Source: an uncultured Collinsella sp.
GTDB taxonomy: Bacteria; Actinomycetota; Coriobacteriia; Coriobacteriales; Coriobacteriaceae
Length of the DNA: 14,345 nt
Direction: 5' to 3'
Assembly (NCBI GenBank): GCA_902496845.1
Contig: CABVCJ010000048.1
Location: forward strand, 1 to 14,345
Shown here one piece after another: positions 1 through 6,406 of this stretch. Position 1 is the stretch's first letter. The number at the start of each line of letters is the position of its first letter. The notes below the pieces were generated by a model that made no database searches, was not told the origin of the DNA, and worked only from the letters and a program-made list of their open reading frames with translations. The translations under genes were made by a program, and so were the position numbers.

Positions 1-775
1 CTCCGTCGGGGTCGATCTTGTCCTGTATCTTCTTAAGGGTACGGCGCAGCAGGCGCGAAACCTGCACCTGCGAGATACCCAACTTCTTAGCGATCTCGAT
101 CTGGGTCATGCCCTTCACAAAGCGCAGCTCGATAACCTCACGCTCACGCGGCGAGAAATCGCGGATGGCTTCCTCGATCACCAGGCGGTCATCGGTAAAA
201 TCGAGTTCGTTGTCGTCATCGGCATAGCGGTCGAGAATCGAGGGGGCATCATCGGAATCGGACGCGCCAGGAGCCTCGATGGGCACCGAGGTATAGGCCG
301 AAGACGATTCCATGGCCTCCAGCACCTCGTCGACGGTCACACCCAGGTACTCAGCGATTTCTTCAACCTTAGGCGAGCGCTGCAGCTCGTTAGTGAGCTT
401 GTCGGTAGCTTGGTTAACCTTGGCAGAAAGCTCCTGCAAACGGCGCGGCACGCGCACGCTCCAGCCCTTATCACGGAAGTGACGCTTAATCTCGCCCAGG
501 ATGGTAGGCGTGGCAAACGTGGTGAACTCGAGTCCGCGCTCGGGATCAAAGCGGTCGATTGCTTTAAGCAAACCCAGGTATCCGACCTGCATCAGGTCGT
601 CGAGCGGCTCACCGCGGTTCTTAAATTTGTTGGCAAGAAACCTTACCAGGTTCATATGGGACATAACGAGCTGCTCACGTGCGTCCGGATCACCGGTCTC
701 TTTGTAGCGACGAAACAGCTCGCGGGTTTTCTCCTTGTCCCAAGCGGTCTTACCGCTCCGGGAACGTTCGGCCAT
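1..775 (-). CDS. SigB/SigF-family RNA polymerase sigma factor (3' end off window)
   Basis: The 258 visible residues read as a sigma-70 group 3 (general stress or sporulation-type) sigma factor that directs RNA polymerase to alternative promoters. Region 2 spans about residues 35-110 and contains MNLVRFLANKF, DDLMQVGYLGLLKAIDRFDP and FTTFATPTILGEIKRHFRD. Region 3 spans about 115-200, with an acidic stretch at 170-195. Region 4, with the helix-turn-helix KGMTQIEIAKKLGISQVQVS, is at about 221-240. The frame is still open at the window edge; SigB-type proteins are usually about 255-265 residues, so only a few residues should be missing. The ATG start (MAERSRSGKT) lies one base after the stop of the anti-sigma gene (TAATATG), implying translational coupling. 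The order anti-sigma then sigma is that of rsbW-sigB. Which family member it is (B, F or G) cannot be settled from the sequence alone. Confidence 0.93.
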   Translation of the reverse strand, partial: MAERSRSGKTAWDKEKTRELFRRYKETGDPDAREQLVMSHMNLVRFLANKFKNRGEPLDDLMQVGYLGLLKAIDRFDPERGLEFTTFATPTILGEIKRHFRDKGWSVRVPRRLQELSAKVNQATDKLTNELQRSPKVEEIAEYLGVTVDEVLEAMESSSAYTSVPIEAPGASDSDDAPSILDRYADDDNELDFTDDRLVIEEAIRDFSPREREVIELRFVKGMTQIEIAKKLGISQVQVSRLLRRTLKKIQDKIDPDG

Positions 776-776
776 A

Positions 777-1154
777 TTAGATATCCGCCTTGAGGTCGAG
801 GGAAAGCGTCAGGGGCGCCGCAGTCTTTTCGTAGGAATCGCACACGCTCGCTAAAATGAGCTCGGCATACACGGCAGCCTGGTCATCCTCATCGACAGTC
901 GCCTGATCGCCAAAGGTAAAGGTCATGCCCACATGCGATTCGTCGACATCGAATTTAATCGAGATATCGTCGGAATCAACGGCCGTGCAGCCAAAGATGA
1001 AGGCCTCCTCGGCAGCCATACGGATGTCCTCGATGCGATCGACGGACATAGAGCACAGCGCACCGACATTTGCCGCCGTCATGCGCACGAGGCGCGCGAG
1101 ACGCGGATCACCGGCAACAGTCAGCGTGATGGGGCAAGTTGCTTCGCTACTCAT
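777..1154 (-). CDS. RsbW-like anti-sigma factor with degenerate ATP-binding site
   Basis: A 125-residue protein directly upstream of the sigma gene. I read it as a GHKL-fold anti-sigma factor of the RsbW/SpoIIAB type from its size, its position and the segment DRIEDIRMAAEEAFIFGC (residues 39-56), which matches the N-box helix of RsbW. In RsbW the N-box carries EAxxN, whose Asn binds Mg-ATP; here the corresponding residue is Phe (EAFIF). No DxGxG or glycine-rich lid is visible in residues 75-110, although VYAELILASVCDSYEK resembles the helix that follows them. It may therefore bind the sigma factor without kinase activity. The ATG at 1154 is preferred over an in-frame upstream start because GAGGAG stands 7 bases before it and an Arg/Pro-rich extension is avoided. 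It overlaps the upstream gene by 8 bases. No RsbV-type anti-anti-sigma gene is next to it. Confidence 0.75.
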   Translation of the reverse strand: MSSEATCPITLTVAGDPRLARLVRMTAANVGALCSMSVDRIEDIRMAAEEAFIFGCTAVDSDDISIKFDVDESHVGMTFTFGDQATVDEDDQAAVYAELILASVCDSYEKTAAPLTLSLDLKADI

Positions 1155-1740
1155 CGCAGGACTCCTCGGAGGTCTCGGCGGGCGTATAGGTGTAATACTG
1201 AGCAGGCTTGGCTGCAGGCTTCTGAGCCGCAACCGCACCATCGGCGGCCTCGTCCTCAGCCTCACCAATCAGAACGCGCTCGGTAGGCTGCTCGGCCTCG
1301 GTGGCGGCAGTGGCGAGCTTGCGATCGGCGTCGGCTGCAGGAGCCTTCACCTTGTTAAAGAGTTTCTGCACGGCACCGGCCGCAGAGTCGGTCACACTCG
1401 ACACAGCATTGCTGGCCTCGGCCATGCTGCCCGTAACCTCGGAAATGTCGCGAACCACGGCTTCAACCTCTACGAGATTAGAAGTCAGGGCGTCGACGGC
1501 GGTCTTGCTCGACTTGAGGAGCGGCTCCATCTGGGCAAGCGCCGGCGTAAGCTCGTCGACAGCGCCGTCGAGTTTTGCCACCACGGGCTGAGCCTCGGCG
1601 ATAGTGTTGTTAAGGTCGGTCACCGTCTTGTCGAGCGAATCAACGACGGTGCGGGTCTTTCGCAGCGTGAGCGCGAGCTCGATAACAGCCCACACGCCGG
1701 CAACGGCGAGTAGCAGCAGGGCGATTTGAATGGGACTCAT
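1147..1740 (-). CDS. Membrane-anchored coiled-coil protein, DUF948-like
   Basis: A 197-residue protein with a single N-terminal transmembrane helix (residues about 4-24, IQIALLLLAVAGVWAVIELA). A long, Leu/Val-rich heptad-like region follows (about 25-125) with few prolines, typical of DUF948/YtxG-like general stress proteins. The C-terminal 70 residues are rich in Ala, Glu and Asp and look disordered. The expected topology is a short N-anchor with the coiled coil in the cytoplasm, but orientation is not proven. It is the first gene of the operon with the anti-sigma and sigma genes and overlaps the anti-sigma gene by 8 bases, so it is probably a stress-envelope protein or a membrane-side input to the sigma module; that role is inferred. 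The ATG has GGGAGG about 6 bases upstream. Family assignment rests on architecture rather than on a catalytic motif. Confidence 0.7.
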   Translation of the reverse strand: MSPIQIALLLLAVAGVWAVIELALTLRKTRTVVDSLDKTVTDLNNTIAEAQPVVAKLDGAVDELTPALAQMEPLLKSSKTAVDALTSNLVEVEAVVRDISEVTGSMAEASNAVSSVTDSAAGAVQKLFNKVKAPAADADRKLATAATEAEQPTERVLIGEAEDEAADGAVAAQKPAAKPAQYYTYTPAETSEESCDE

Positions 1741-1781
1741 ACAAGCCTCCCGAAGGAATCGAAATACAGACGCTGTTCATG

Positions 1782-1808
1782 GTACCCCAAAGAAGTGGAA
1801 AGATACCC
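1782..1808 (-). promoter_or_regulatory. Candidate SigB-type promoter of the stress sigma operon
   Basis: The 95-base gap between rarA and the DUF948-like gene contains two minus-strand hexamers resembling the SigB -10 box (GGGTAT/GGGTAA): GGGTAT at 1808-1803 and GGGTAC at 1787-1782. GTATCT at 1806-1801 lies 13 bases before the second and is a weak match to the SigB -35 (GTTT). No good sigma-70 pair is visible here. SigB operons are often autoregulated, which makes the match plausible, but the -35 match is poor. Confidence 0.3.
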
Positions 1809-1826
1809 AAAGGGAAATTGCGAAGT

Positions 1827-1844
1827 CCCAAGGACCTACTTGGG
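1827..1844 (-). terminator. Short hairpin across the rarA stop codon, weak terminator candidate
   Basis: CCCAAG (1844-1839 read on the minus strand) pairs with CTTGGG (1832-1827) around a 6-base loop that contains the rarA stop codon. No U tract follows, so it is at best a weak or factor-dependent end. It may instead have no function. Confidence 0.25.
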
Positions 1845-3185
1845 CGCATTGCCGCTACGGTCGCGCTCGCTTTGCTCTACGCGCCACTCTTCCCAGCCGC
1901 GGCCGGCAGGCTGCCAAAACGCACCGCGCTCCAGCCCCTCGGGCAAATAGCGCTGATCGACCCAGCCTTCGGGATAATCATGCGGATACTTGTACACACC
2001 GTATTCGTCGCTGCCCGGGCGATGACGATCGCGCAGATAACTCGGCACCTCGCGGAGCCCACTTGAATGAATATCGGCCAACGCCGCATCGATCGAAGCC
2101 TCGCACGCGTTGGATTTAGGCGCCAGGCACACATAGAGAGCAGCCTGAGCCAGATTAATGCGGCACTCGGGATAGCCAATGACCTCGGCAGACTTAAACG
2201 CGGCATGTGCCACCAAAAGCGCCTGCGGATCGGCGTTGCCAACATCCTCAGAAGCCTGAATCATAATACGACGAGCGATAAACTTAGGGTCCTCCCCCGC
2301 GTCAATCATGCGCGCGAGCCAATAGATCGTGGCATCGGGGTCACTACCGCGCATGGACTTAATAAACGCACTGATAATGTCGTAGTGCATGTCACCGTTT
2401 TTGTCGTACGAAAAGCCACGACGCGGGTTGGCAATCTTTACGTCATCCACGGTGATGGGATAGCGCTCCCCCGCAGCCGGCGCTGGCGTTCCCTCGGTAT
2501 CGGGGCGCGTGACGGCAATCTCGCTCGCAAGCTCGAGCGTCGTGAGCGCCGAGCGAGCGTCGCCCGCAGCCAGCGTGCAGATGGTCCTAACCGTATCCTC
2601 ATCGGCCGAGAACTTGCCGTTCAAACCCTGCGGCGCCTCGAGCGCACGCTCAATCAGCGTGGCGATGTCCTCGTCTTTAAGATGCTCAAGCTCCACCACG
2701 CGACCGCGCGAGAGCAACGCCGAGTTGACCTCGAAGTACGGATTCTCAGTCGTGGCGCCAATCATAATGACGGTACGGTTCTCAACCGCATGCAGCAAGG
2801 CATCCTGCTGCGACTTAGAAAAGCGGTGAATCTCGTCGATGAACAGAATGGTGCGCCGGTCGTACGTATTCAGGCGCGTCTTAGCCTCGTCAATCACGCG
2901 ACGAAGATCCTTTACGGTGCCCGTCACAGCGCTGACCTCGACAAACTCGCTCTTGGTATGGTTGGCGATAATGTGGGCCAGCGTCGTCTTGCCCGTACCG
3001 GCCGGCCCGTACAGAATCACACTCGACAGCACATCGTGCTCAATCGCGGCGCGCAACCAGGAGCCCTTGCCGACGGCCTTTTGCTGGCCCACGTACTCAT
3101 CGAGCGAATTGGGGCGCATACGCACCGCAAGCGGCGCATTCTGAAAGGAACGCTCGCGCGTCGAGGCAGAAAAAAGGTCGTCCAT
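1836..3185 (-). CDS. rarA: Replication-associated recombination protein A (RarA/MgsA AAA+ ATPase)
   Basis: A 449-residue AAA+ ATPase of the clamp-loader-like RarA/MgsA/WRNIP1 family, which acts at stalled replication forks. Visible motifs, numbered from the preferred start: N-terminal LAVRMRPNSLDEYVGQ; Walker A GPAGTGKT at 60-67; Walker B FIDEIHRF at 115-122; sensor-1 region GATTENP at 143-149; and the arginine finger region ALLSRGRV. The C-terminal half has the tetramerisation-domain signatures NPRRGFSYDKNGDMHYD, SAFIKSMRGSDPDA, EDVGNADP and YKYPHDYPEGWV. Length is normal for the family. Start choice: ATG at 3185 (MDDLF) has AGGA well placed upstream. An ATG at 3191 has its purine run too close, and an in-frame TTG at 3203 has no obvious ribosome site. 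It probably has its own promoter with an SOS-type operator. Confidence 0.95.
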   Translation of the reverse strand: MDDLFSASTRERSFQNAPLAVRMRPNSLDEYVGQQKAVGKGSWLRAAIEHDVLSSVILYGPAGTGKTTLAHIIANHTKSEFVEVSAVTGTVKDLRRVIDEAKTRLNTYDRRTILFIDEIHRFSKSQQDALLHAVENRTVIMIGATTENPYFEVNSALLSRGRVVELEHLKDEDIATLIERALEAPQGLNGKFSADEDTVRTICTLAAGDARSALTTLELASEIAVTRPDTEGTPAPAAGERYPITVDDVKIANPRRGFSYDKNGDMHYDIISAFIKSMRGSDPDATIYWLARMIDAGEDPKFIARRIMIQASEDVGNADPQALLVAHAAFKSAEVIGYPECRINLAQAALYVCLAPKSNACEASIDAALADIHSSGLREVPSYLRDRHRPGSDEYGVYKYPHDYPEGWVDQRYLPEGLERGAFWQPAGRGWEEWRVEQSERDRSGNAPK

Positions 3186-3224
3186 AGCCATCCTGTGCGT
3201 CAATCAAAAACGTTTTCCACCAAC

Positions 3225-3253
3225 AGTATACCGAATAAATACGAACTACCGTT
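3225..3253 (-). promoter_or_regulatory. Probable rarA promoter
   Basis: TATACT (3230-3225, minus strand) matches the sigma-70 -10 box at five of six positions and lies about 40 bases before the rarA start. With a 17-base spacer the -35 position is AACGGT (3253-3248), a poor match, and it falls inside the CGAAC/GTTCG palindrome. Confidence 0.45.
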
Positions 3254-3256
3254 CGT
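3241..3256. promoter_or_regulatory. Putative LexA/SOS box upstream of rarA
   Basis: ACGAAC-TACC-GTTCGT is a perfect 6+6 palindrome with a 4-base spacer. Its core CGAAC-N4-GTTCG is the LexA (DinR) box known from Bacillus and Actinobacteria. It overlaps the -35 position of the rarA promoter and contains the stop codon of the upstream dGTPase gene (3248-3246). The same inverted repeat, followed on the minus strand by ATTTATT, could also serve as a weak terminator for the dGTPase gene. Confidence 0.55.
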
Positions 3257-4493
3257 TAATATAGGTACGGTGCGGAAACTTCAATCCCGGGAACAACTTG
3301 CTCGTGAGCTCGCAGAAATAGCCGTCCGTCATGCTCGAGATGTAATCCACGACCGCCTGGTCCTTATCATCTTGCCAGGCATAGGTGCGATCGTAGTAGG
3401 AAAGCTGCTGCTCAACGCGCAAAATGTGGTGTTTAAAGATATACGAAGACTCGTCGCCTTCGTTTATATCCTGCAGGCAACGGTCGTAGAGCTTTTCGAA
3501 GGCCTCGCGCAGCTCCGCTTCGGAGTCGCCTTCAATGCCGCCCTTGCTATAGATCTTCTCGTAGTTCTCGCGCTTGGCTCGGCGGATCTCCTCAAACAGG
3601 TCCTCGCTCATCTCGATGCGTGGCTTACCATAGCTGTGCTCGACGATATCGATGGAGGCATGCGTAAGGATCCAGCTGTTGTATGCCCCGCCCAGGTCAT
3701 CGTCAAAGGCGTCGGGTGACAGCAGACCCGCCGCAATGGCGTCTTGGCGATCGCGCCCCACGTAGGCAAGGATATCCGAGATGCGAACCACGCAGCCCTC
3801 GAGCGTCATGGGGCGCAGGTGCTCAATTGCACTGTAACCTGTGGCAATGCAATCCTCAACCGTAAGGTCGAACTGGTCAAAGGAGCTCATGTCCGAAAGC
3901 TCAAACACACGCTGTTCGTACTCACCGTTGTGGCATAGCACGCCATCGAGCGTCTGGAGCGACACGTTGCGGCCGTACAGCGCGTCGAGCACGCGGACCG
4001 ACTGCACGTTATGGAAAAAATAACGACCCGTGCGCTCGTGATAGATATCGTTGAGGAATCGCTCACCGGCATGGCCAAAGGGCGTGTGGCCCAAGTCGTG
4101 GCCTAAGCCAATCGCCTCGATCAGATCGCAGTTGAGCCCCAGGGCACGTCCGATATCGCGCGCGATGCGCGAAACAAGCTGCACGTGCAGGCCGCGACGC
4201 GACAGGTCGTCGTTGCTGCGAAAACTAAAGACCTGCGTTTTGCCTGCATAACGGGTGTATGCGGGCAGATGCAAAATCTTTTCGGTATCGCGCATAAATG
4301 CCGGACGCATGAGCGTGCCCACATCTGCGGCTCGATCGAAACGTCGAATGACCTGGTCGTCACCACATCGATAGGGATTAACGACACCTGAGCCACGGTC
4401 GGCGGCGATACGCCCGACCAACTCGGGCGAAAACGCCGCGGGAATGCGATCCATACGCGCCTTAATGGCGGCTGTCTGTTGATTGGTTGCCAT
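3246..4493 (-). CDS. dgt: dGTPase-like HD-domain triphosphohydrolase
   Basis: A 415-residue HD-superfamily protein of the deoxyguanosinetriphosphate triphosphohydrolase family, which splits dGTP (or other dNTPs) into deoxynucleoside and triphosphate and so controls the dNTP pool. Visible features: KTQVFSF and SRRGLHVQLVSRIARDIG at about 85-115, with the first metal-ligand His at 103; the HD pair in GLGHDLGHTPFGHAGE at about 129-143 (H132, D133); the LCHNGEYE segment; and the later Asp in VVRISDILAYVGRDRQDA. The C-terminal third is helical and less conserved. The ATG at 4493 (MATNQQ) has AAGGAG 6 bases upstream, so the in-frame upstream extension is not used. It starts 31 bases after the prepilin peptidase stop and probably shares its transcript. 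Substrate specificity cannot be told from sequence. Confidence 0.88.
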   Translation of the reverse strand: MATNQQTAAIKARMDRIPAAFSPELVGRIAADRGSGVVNPYRCGDDQVIRRFDRAADVGTLMRPAFMRDTEKILHLPAYTRYAGKTQVFSFRSNDDLSRRGLHVQLVSRIARDIGRALGLNCDLIEAIGLGHDLGHTPFGHAGERFLNDIYHERTGRYFFHNVQSVRVLDALYGRNVSLQTLDGVLCHNGEYEQRVFELSDMSSFDQFDLTVEDCIATGYSAIEHLRPMTLEGCVVRISDILAYVGRDRQDAIAAGLLSPDAFDDDLGGAYNSWILTHASIDIVEHSYGKPRIEMSEDLFEEIRRAKRENYEKIYSKGGIEGDSEAELREAFEKLYDRCLQDINEGDESSYIFKHHILRVEQQLSYYDRTYAWQDDKDQAVVDYISSMTDGYFCELTSKLFPGLKFPHRTYINER

Positions 4494-4524
4494 GGCATGC
4501 TCCTTAAAAAGGGCGCGCAAACGG

Positions 4525-4947
4525 TTACAGCGTACTACCCACAACCTCGATTATGGCAAATATCGGCACCAAAAACGGCAGCAAAGGCAGGGAGCGTGAT
4601 TTTGCGATGAGACAGGCGCCAGCAAGGGCCAGGAGCGCAGCCGCAAACGCGACGATACCACCCAAGGGATCGAAGGTACAAAGGGCAAAGAGCGCCTTGG
4701 CGTCCCCCATACCAATGCCGGGAGCGTGGCGAACACGACGCCAGAGTGACTCAGTAAGCACAAGGGCAAGGCAGACGATGACCGCAAGACCGGCGTGGTC
4801 AAGCGCCGTGTTAACGCCCTTGTCGAGCCAAACGCCTGCAAACGCCGCCACCGCACACGCGCCGGCAAGCTCATTGGGAAACCGTCGCTCACGGGCATCA
4901 ATCGCCGCGCCGGCAAAGATGCAAATCCAAAACGGAATATAGACCAT
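4525..4947 (-). CDS. Minimal A24 prepilin peptidase (TadV/CpaA-like)
   Basis: A 140-residue, highly hydrophobic protein with about five membrane segments. It carries the two aspartates of the A24 aspartyl peptidases: D17 in AAIDARERRFPNE near the N-terminus, and D82 in the GxGD motif of GIGMGDAKALFAL. These enzymes cut the leader of type IV pilin or Flp/Tad pilin precursors at the inner face of the membrane. The N-terminal zinc/methylase domain of full PilD/GspO proteins is absent, as in TadV/CpaA. The ATG at 4947 is preceded by a very strong AAGGAGGTG ribosome site. No pilin or tad genes lie in this window, so its partners are elsewhere. It lies just downstream of a strong hairpin and upstream of the dGTPase gene. 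Confidence 0.85.
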   Translation of the reverse strand: MVYIPFWICIFAGAAIDARERRFPNELAGACAVAAFAGVWLDKGVNTALDHAGLAVIVCLALVLTESLWRRVRHAPGIGMGDAKALFALCTFDPLGGIVAFAAALLALAGACLIAKSRSLPLLPFLVPIFAIIEVVGSTL

Positions 4948-4979
4948 CGAACACCTCCTTGGGCAGCAGCTCAAACGCA

Positions 4980-5020
4980 AAAACCACCACAAAGGTGCCT
5001 GTTCCCTTTGTGGTGGTTTT
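4980..5020 (-). terminator. Intrinsic terminator of the glycosyltransferase gene; copy 1 of a 41-bp repeat
   Basis: A perfect 15-bp stem, AAAACCACCACAAAG pairing with CTTTGTGGTGGTTTT (one further G-C pair closes a 9-base loop), starts 8 bases after the glycosyltransferase stop. On the minus strand it is followed by a run of five T. A second copy at 12666-12706 has the same stem and differs by one loop base. Only 32 bases separate this hairpin from the prepilin peptidase start, so that gene has little room for its own promoter and may depend on readthrough. Confidence 0.85.
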
Positions 5021-5028
5021 GATCGTGG

Positions 5029-6324
5029 TTATTTGGCGCCTTGCATGACCTCGTCGAGGGTAACGCTCACGGCGTGCTGCGTCGGCACCCAGTCGACCTT
5101 TAGGAACAGAGCAGCCACCGTAATGGGGATATAGCTGAACATAAAGATCGGGAAGGTAAACAGGTTGGTCACCAGACGCCACTTTTGCGCGCAATGAATG
5201 TGCTTGTACTCAAAGATGGTCGTGAGCAGCGCCAGGATAAAGAACGTCTGATACATCATGGCGAAGGTCAAAATGAGCGAAGCGGCGCAGGCTTGCATCT
5301 CGACTTCGGTAGCCAAAAAGCCATGCGAAAGACCGCCCACGATGAGGAACGTCGCATTGGCGAGCATCGAGATCAGCGATAGCAGCATACCCGGGGCGAT
5401 CGTCATGAACATGTCGTAGGCGGCAAAGCGATGGTAGCGGAAGGTCGACTTGACCAGGTGCTTACCATACGTAAAGAACACCTGGTAGAAGCCCTTAGTC
5501 CAACGCATACGCTGCTTCCAGGAAGCTTTAAACGTCACGGGCTGTTCGTCAAAGAACTCCGCCGGCGCATAGCCAATGCGAATGCCGTGAATGGCGCAGA
5601 ACGTGGTGAACTGAATATCCTCGGTCAGCGTGTGGAACTGCCAACCGTGCATGCCCTCGATAACACTGGCGGAGATGAGGTAGCCCGAACCCGAGACGGC
5701 GCAAGACGTCTTGCAGATGTTGCGCGCGTTGTTGAGAAAGCGTGCCTCGCGCAGGTACCACGTGGCATTAGCCGCCGAGATCCACGAGCTGCCGAAGTTC
5801 TTGGAATTACGATAGCTCGTGACCACATGGAAGCCCTGGTCAAAGGCATCGTTCATCTTGGACACGTAATCGCGGGAGATGACGTTATCGGCATCGAAGA
5901 TAAAGTAGCCTTCAAACGTATCGGGATACTCGTTAAGGATACGGTCGAAACCAAAGTCCATGACCCAGCTCTTACCCTTACGGGCCAGGTCGTTGCGCTC
6001 ATAGACAATGGCGCCCGCCTCGCGCGCAAGCTGTGCCGTGTTGTCGGTGCAGGCGTCGGCGACCACAAAGACCTCGATAAGCTCGGACGGATAATCCTGA
6101 TCCTTGATGGAGCGAACGAGATTGGCGATCACGGCCTCCTCGTTATGTGCCGCGATAAAGAAGGCATAACGATGCAGTTTCTTGGCCTTAGGGGGCGCGA
6201 CCTCGCCACGAAGAGCGCCAATGACAAAGAAGACCACCTGGTACAGAAAGCAGACCGTGAGCAGCGTGACGACAATCTGGTTGAAGATCACGATGGGTGT
6301 GTTGGTTTGTAAAAAGGCGAGCAT
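5029..6324 (-). CDS. Membrane family 2 glycosyltransferase, processive type
   Basis: A 431-residue integral membrane glycosyltransferase. Order of parts: an N-terminal transmembrane helix (about 11-37); a cytoplasmic GT-A domain starting with FFIAAHNEEAVIANLV and VVADACTDNTAQLA (about 55-100); the metal-binding DAD at 144-146 in FIFDADN; the acceptor-site TED at 234-236; QRMRW at 271-275, the Q(Q/R)xRW signature of processive beta-glycosyltransferases such as NodC, hyaluronan and cellulose synthases; and then about four membrane helices (about 303-409). It probably polymerises or adds sugars to a surface polysaccharide or glycolipid; the donor and product are unknown. Start choice: ATG at 6324 has GGGAG upstream, while an in-frame TTG at 6339 lacks one. 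It stands alone between rluD and the repeat-type terminator. Confidence 0.9.
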   Translation of the reverse strand: MLAFLQTNTPIVIFNQIVVTLLTVCFLYQVVFFVIGALRGEVAPPKAKKLHRYAFFIAAHNEEAVIANLVRSIKDQDYPSELIEVFVVADACTDNTAQLAREAGAIVYERNDLARKGKSWVMDFGFDRILNEYPDTFEGYFIFDADNVISRDYVSKMNDAFDQGFHVVTSYRNSKNFGSSWISAANATWYLREARFLNNARNICKTSCAVSGSGYLISASVIEGMHGWQFHTLTEDIQFTTFCAIHGIRIGYAPAEFFDEQPVTFKASWKQRMRWTKGFYQVFFTYGKHLVKSTFRYHRFAAYDMFMTIAPGMLLSLISMLANATFLIVGGLSHGFLATEVEMQACAASLILTFAMMYQTFFILALLTTIFEYKHIHCAQKWRLVTNLFTFPIFMFSYIPITVAALFLKVDWVPTQHAVSVTLDEVMQGAK

Positions 6325-6358
6325 GCAGGCTCCCAGCAACGCGTTACGTAAACAACCG

Positions 6359-6388
6359 TATATCTTACCGCAGGCTTACCGAGTTCAA
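6359..6388 (-). promoter_or_regulatory. Candidate promoter of the glycosyltransferase gene
   Basis: In the 82-base gap after rluD, TTGAAC (6388-6383) is a fair -35 box. It is followed either by TAAGAT (6367-6362, 15-base spacer) or by GATATA (6364-6359, 18-base spacer). Both spacings are off optimum. No hairpin with a T run is seen after rluD, so cotranscription from lspA-rluD is also possible. Confidence 0.35.
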
Positions 6389-6406
6389 GAAACCACCTAA
6401 TACTGG

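Noticed and set aside
1155..1268. An N-terminal extension of the anti-sigma protein (Arg/Pro-rich, 38 residues)
   Set aside because: It would overlap the DUF948-like gene by more than 120 bases and is low-complexity; the ATG at 1154 has a good ribosome site.
925..1713. A 262-codon plus-strand open frame across the anti-sigma and DUF948-like genes
   Set aside because: Shadow frame: low-complexity Gly/Leu/Arg content and no motif, while the opposite strand has overlapping genes with proper ribosome sites.
2067..3719. A 550-codon plus-strand open frame across rarA and the dGTPase gene
   Set aside because: It is antisense to two clear genes, is Arg/His-rich, and has no family motif or ribosome site.
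5431..6312. A 293-codon plus-strand open frame antisense to the glycosyltransferase gene
   Set aside because: No domain or start signal; the minus-strand frame has all GT2 motifs.
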